Origin: Aculops lycopersici
Lineage: Eukaryota > Arthropoda > Arachnida > Trombidiformes > Eriophyidae
Reading direction: 5' to 3'
Assembly (NCBI GenBank): GCA_015350385.1
Contig: WNKI01000001.1
Coordinates: forward strand, 7,527,433 to 7,591,432
Length of the DNA: 64,000 bases
The position numbers were made by a program, and so were the translations under genes. Shown piece after piece: positions 61,971 to 64,000 of this stretch. Within the stretch, counting starts at the first letter, position 1. Each line of letters begins with the position of its first letter. Below the pieces are notes generated by a model that worked only from the letters and a program-made list of their open reading frames with translations, was not told where the DNA came from and made no database searches.

Positions 61971-63626
61971 GGTGCTGGTTCTGGTGCTGATTGCACCTGT
62001 GCCTGCGGCGACAGCATTGGATGGCGTCTGTGTGCTTGCAGCGACGGAAGCCGCGGTGCCCACCTGTTGCTGTTGTTGCTGCTGCTGCTGTGCGAGCTTG
62101 TGCTTCAGCAACGCCTCTATGGTCGCCTGAGGCATTGGCTTTATAACGAAATCATTGCCAATGGTTCCGTCGACACGTAGACGACCTGTCGACGAGTCTT
62201 GGTGGATGAGCAAGGCGGCCAGATTGTCCTCGTCGTGGTAGGTTGAGCCGAAGTTGTCATGAGCAGCCTCCTTCTTTTTGGCAGCCAGAGCCGCGGCTAC
62301 CTTTCGTTTGTGCGCCTCGGACTCGCCGGTGCCGTCGCCACCCTCGGCTTCGCTGGCGTCAGGTGTGGCCGCCCGTTTGTGTGGCTCGGACTGTTGTTTG
62401 GTTAATATACATCATGATGAAGTGAGAAGTCAAGTTACACATAAGATTAGTGTCATTCATTTTTGGCTAGCTTGCTTTGTAGCAGCCAAGCCACAAAGTG
62501 AGAGGAAAAAATCACGAGCGTTAAGTGTCGCTCGGCTGCCCTCGATATTGAGGACAACATTTGGCTCGCTTTTTTCCTATTGTGTCATCATTGAAAGCAA
62601 ACAAATTTTCTAGACTTGAAAATCTCCATCCATTTGTCAGTCTGCCTTCATCTCAAACACACACACACACACACACAAACTTACAGACACACACACACAA
62701 CCTGTGCGCAAAGAAACACTTACCTGCTTGCTCCCCGTTGGCTGGGATAATTTAATCTCCGTATACTTCAATTGGCCATCTTGAGTTGATTCGGCCATGA
62801 ACATTTTCATGTCCTTGATCTTTTGCTGAAAGTCGACATTTCGCTTTAACCTAAGCTTGTAGTCCCTGCCGAAGGTCGATAGATTCATCACAATTAACTT
62901 GTCGTCGTCGTCGTGGTCGTGTTCATTGTTATCATCATTGTTTCGGCCACCTGTTGCTCGGTCGGTGGTTGCGCCACCGCCGTTTAAATGAGAGTCATCG
63001 ATGCTCCTCTTTTGCGCCTTGTGCCTCTCCGAATTGTGGCCTTGATCCTCTTCTAATTTACCGTTTTGTTCAAGTTGTTGTTTTTTTAATATATAATCAT
63101 CATTGAAACGCCTACTCGTTGTTTCAACGAATTCACCTAAATCACTGATTGGCGAGATCAAATGTGAGCCATCCGCTAGGATAGTTAATTTTGTAATTTC
63201 ATATTCTGGCACTTGTTCATGTGTCGCCACTTGAAAGGTGCGCCGGAGATCTTGTTCGCTCATAAGCTTGTGCACGTGGTTTTGCAATAATTTAATTTGC
63301 TCTTGCTTTTGATGTTTAATTTGCTCGTTTTCATTTTCATTTTCGTTTTCATTTTTATTTTTATTTTTATTTTTATTTTTATTTTTATTTTTACTTAGTT
63401 GGTTTGGATCTTGATTCAATTGATTCTGAACATCAACCGTTGCCTCCAAAGCCGCTTGCAAATTCCCACTTGAATTCGACAAATCTTGATTGACTGCGCC
63501 GGTGGCGACCGGATGTAGCTGCGGCGTTGTCTGCTGCGCCTGGGCTAACAATAGAATGCTCGGTGCTAATATCGTACAACATATCGTAGTAGTGAACAGG
63601 ATTTGAATTAGTGTGTTGCAAATCAT
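47858..63626 (-). CDS. ADAMTS-like secreted zinc metalloprotease (M12B), six exons, no TSP1 repeats
   Basis: Join, minus strand: 62724-63626, 60196-62390, 59263-59427, 58759-58885, 57543-57647, 48493-47858; 4131 nt, 1376 aa, all splice phases compatible and all introns GT-AG. Signal peptide at the first ATG (MICNTLIQILFTTT), then a propeptide of about 830 residues with KN/EN, poly-Gln and Thr-Ala repeats. A furin site RHKR is at about 855-858. The reprolysin catalytic domain has its zinc motif HEVGHLLGCVHDG split across exons 2/3 and a Met-turn FIMSD. The ADAMTS disintegrin-like module (LPGTMLSLDDQCK, CAQLFCFDSASGYC, VCRNGKCV) follows. The final ~200 residues are Ser/His/Gln-rich without cysteines. 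ADAMTS enzymes cut extracellular matrix. The spacer and thrombospondin repeats are missing. Confidence 0.82.
54253..54296. repeat. (CAGT/CGGT)n tetranucleotide tract
   Basis: Three CAGT-type units grade into about eight uninterrupted CGGT units inside the large intron. Strong strand asymmetry (G/T versus A/C). Confidence 0.8.
55900..55920. repeat. (TG)n dinucleotide tract
   Basis: A short TG repeat in the large ADAMTS-like intron. Confidence 0.8.
56446..56468. repeat. Perfect hairpin, 8-bp stem, 7-nt loop
   Basis: ATCCTCCC at 56446-56453 is followed by TTTTGAT and the exact complement GGGAGGAT at 56461-56468, within the large intron. Confidence 0.7.
58014..58039. repeat. (AACGC)n pentanucleotide tract
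   Basis: Five consecutive AACGC-type units in intron 4 of the ADAMTS-like gene. Confidence 0.8.
60162..60187. repeat. (TG)n tract next to the intron 2 splice donor
   Basis: About 13 TG units on the plus strand, i.e. (CA)n in the transcript, beginning within about 10 nt after the GTAAGT donor of ADAMTS-like intron 2. Confidence 0.85.
61905..61970. repeat. In-frame hexanucleotide repeat coding for (Thr-Ala)n
   Basis: About 11 uninterrupted TTGCTG-type units in exon 2 of the ADAMTS-like gene. On the coding strand they read ACAGCA and give alternating Thr and Ala in the propeptide. Confidence 0.9.
63328..63393. repeat. In-frame hexanucleotide repeat coding for (Lys-Asn)n then (Glu-Asn)n
   Basis: TTTTTA and TTTTCA/G units in exon 1 of the ADAMTS-like gene encode alternating Lys-Asn followed by Glu-Asn dipeptides on the minus strand. 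The unit has mutated at one base from a common ancestor. Confidence 0.9.
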
Positions 63627-64000
63627 TGTACATTGTTGTTGATAATTAGAATGTACAATCGACTTGCTTCCTGTTGCTGTTCTTCTCCTTCTCGACTTGC
63701 TGATATGATTATGACTTCTGCCGTAATGATTCTTCTTCCTCTTCTTGCTTGATAGTTGGAGTGGTACTAGTGATTGCTCATATTTAGAAGAAGAGCTGCT
63801 GCTGATACTAAAAATTTTATTCTGATTCTGATTATTATGCAACGGTGATGATGATGATGATGATGGCGACGAGTCAATGCCACCAATAATGGTCTCACAG
63901 GTGCTGCTGCCAATCGTCTCGTTAGATGATGATTGTGTTGACGAGATGCTGCTGCTCGTGCAAGTGGCCCTGGTTGCTAAGCTAGTGGCGGTCGTGCTGG
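63627..64000 (-). other. Upstream of the ADAMTS-like start; frame open to window edge
   Basis: The frame of the ADAMTS-like protein stays open from the presumed start at 63626 to the window edge, with no ATG and no stop. It would encode a Ser-rich stretch followed by basic KKRKK and RRRR clusters before the hydrophobic segment. It is either 5' UTR or the end of a longer N-terminus starting outside the window. Confidence 0.5.

Noticed and set aside
61442..62180. Plus-strand frames with poly-Leu, poly-Cys or Ala-Val runs
   Set aside because: They are shadows of the ADAMTS-like exon 2 repeats in other frames.
1..64000. CRISPR arrays, operons, ribosome binding sites, tRNA or rRNA genes
   Set aside because: The window is animal nuclear DNA. 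I saw no tRNA cloverleaf or rRNA similarity, although a covariance-model scan would be needed to exclude a tRNA.

Overview
The window is eukaryotic nuclear DNA, almost certainly from an acariform mite. The tropomyosin (21660-22647, minus) is nearly collinear with house-dust-mite group 10 allergen, and the gene content is ordinary arthropod: NUP160, anillin, Rab5, CCT5, RFC2, a GTSF1/Asterix-like protein and an ADAMTS-type protease. Coding density is high, about one gene per 3 kb, and most genes are intronless, including a 1375-codon NUP160 and a 979-codon peroxidase. Intron-poor, gene-dense genomes have been described for eriophyoid mites, so that lineage is a reasonable guess. It is inference, not shown by the sequence.

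Layout: 1-569 start of a CDV3-like gene running off the left edge (minus); 1121-3247 prolyl oligopeptidase (minus); 4863-6392 protein disulfide isomerase (plus) with a UPR-type element upstream; 8791-11730 secreted heme peroxidase with a clip-like module (plus), tail to tail with 11881-13881 formyltetrahydrofolate synthetase (minus); 14719-16428 anillin (plus), tail to tail with 16509-20636 NUP160 (minus); 21660-22647 tropomyosin (minus) with a perfect CArG box upstream; 23365-24597 mucin-like membrane protein; 24695-25756 PHD-finger protein; 26927-28393 GLMP-like lysosomal protein (all minus). The spacer 28394-31696 carries an assembly gap and a CT microsatellite. Then come 31697-32242 secreted propeptide (plus); 33997-34902 MOSPD1-like (plus); 35069-36129 RFC2 with an 8-nt first coding exon (minus); 36495-36788 DAD1 (plus); 37008-38279 ERCC8/CSA-like (plus); 38384-38836 NDUFA13 (minus); a foldback repeat near 39.1-39.4 kb; 39822-40478 Rab5; 40901-41407 unknown acidic-repeat protein; 41998-42411 GTSF1-like; 43302-43588 tiny His/Lys-rich secreted peptide (all plus); 43693-45397 CCT5 (minus); 46338-47345 TFIIS (plus).

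The right quarter (47858-63626 and perhaps beyond, minus) is a single six-exon ADAMTS-like metalloprotease. I assembled it from phase-compatible exons totalling 1376 codons. It contains a 9.05-kb intron, against 85-133 nt for coding introns in the other genes. That intron holds no recognisable gene but is strongly enriched for one E-box-like octamer (AACARGTG).

Cross-cutting patterns: genes alternate between tail-to-tail pairs 80-170 bp apart with interleaved polyadenylation signals and head-to-head pairs sharing an upstream region. Outside the ADAMTS-like gene, surviving coding introns sit close to the start codon. Several upstream in-frame TTG/GTG codons were discarded as starts in favour of the first ATG.
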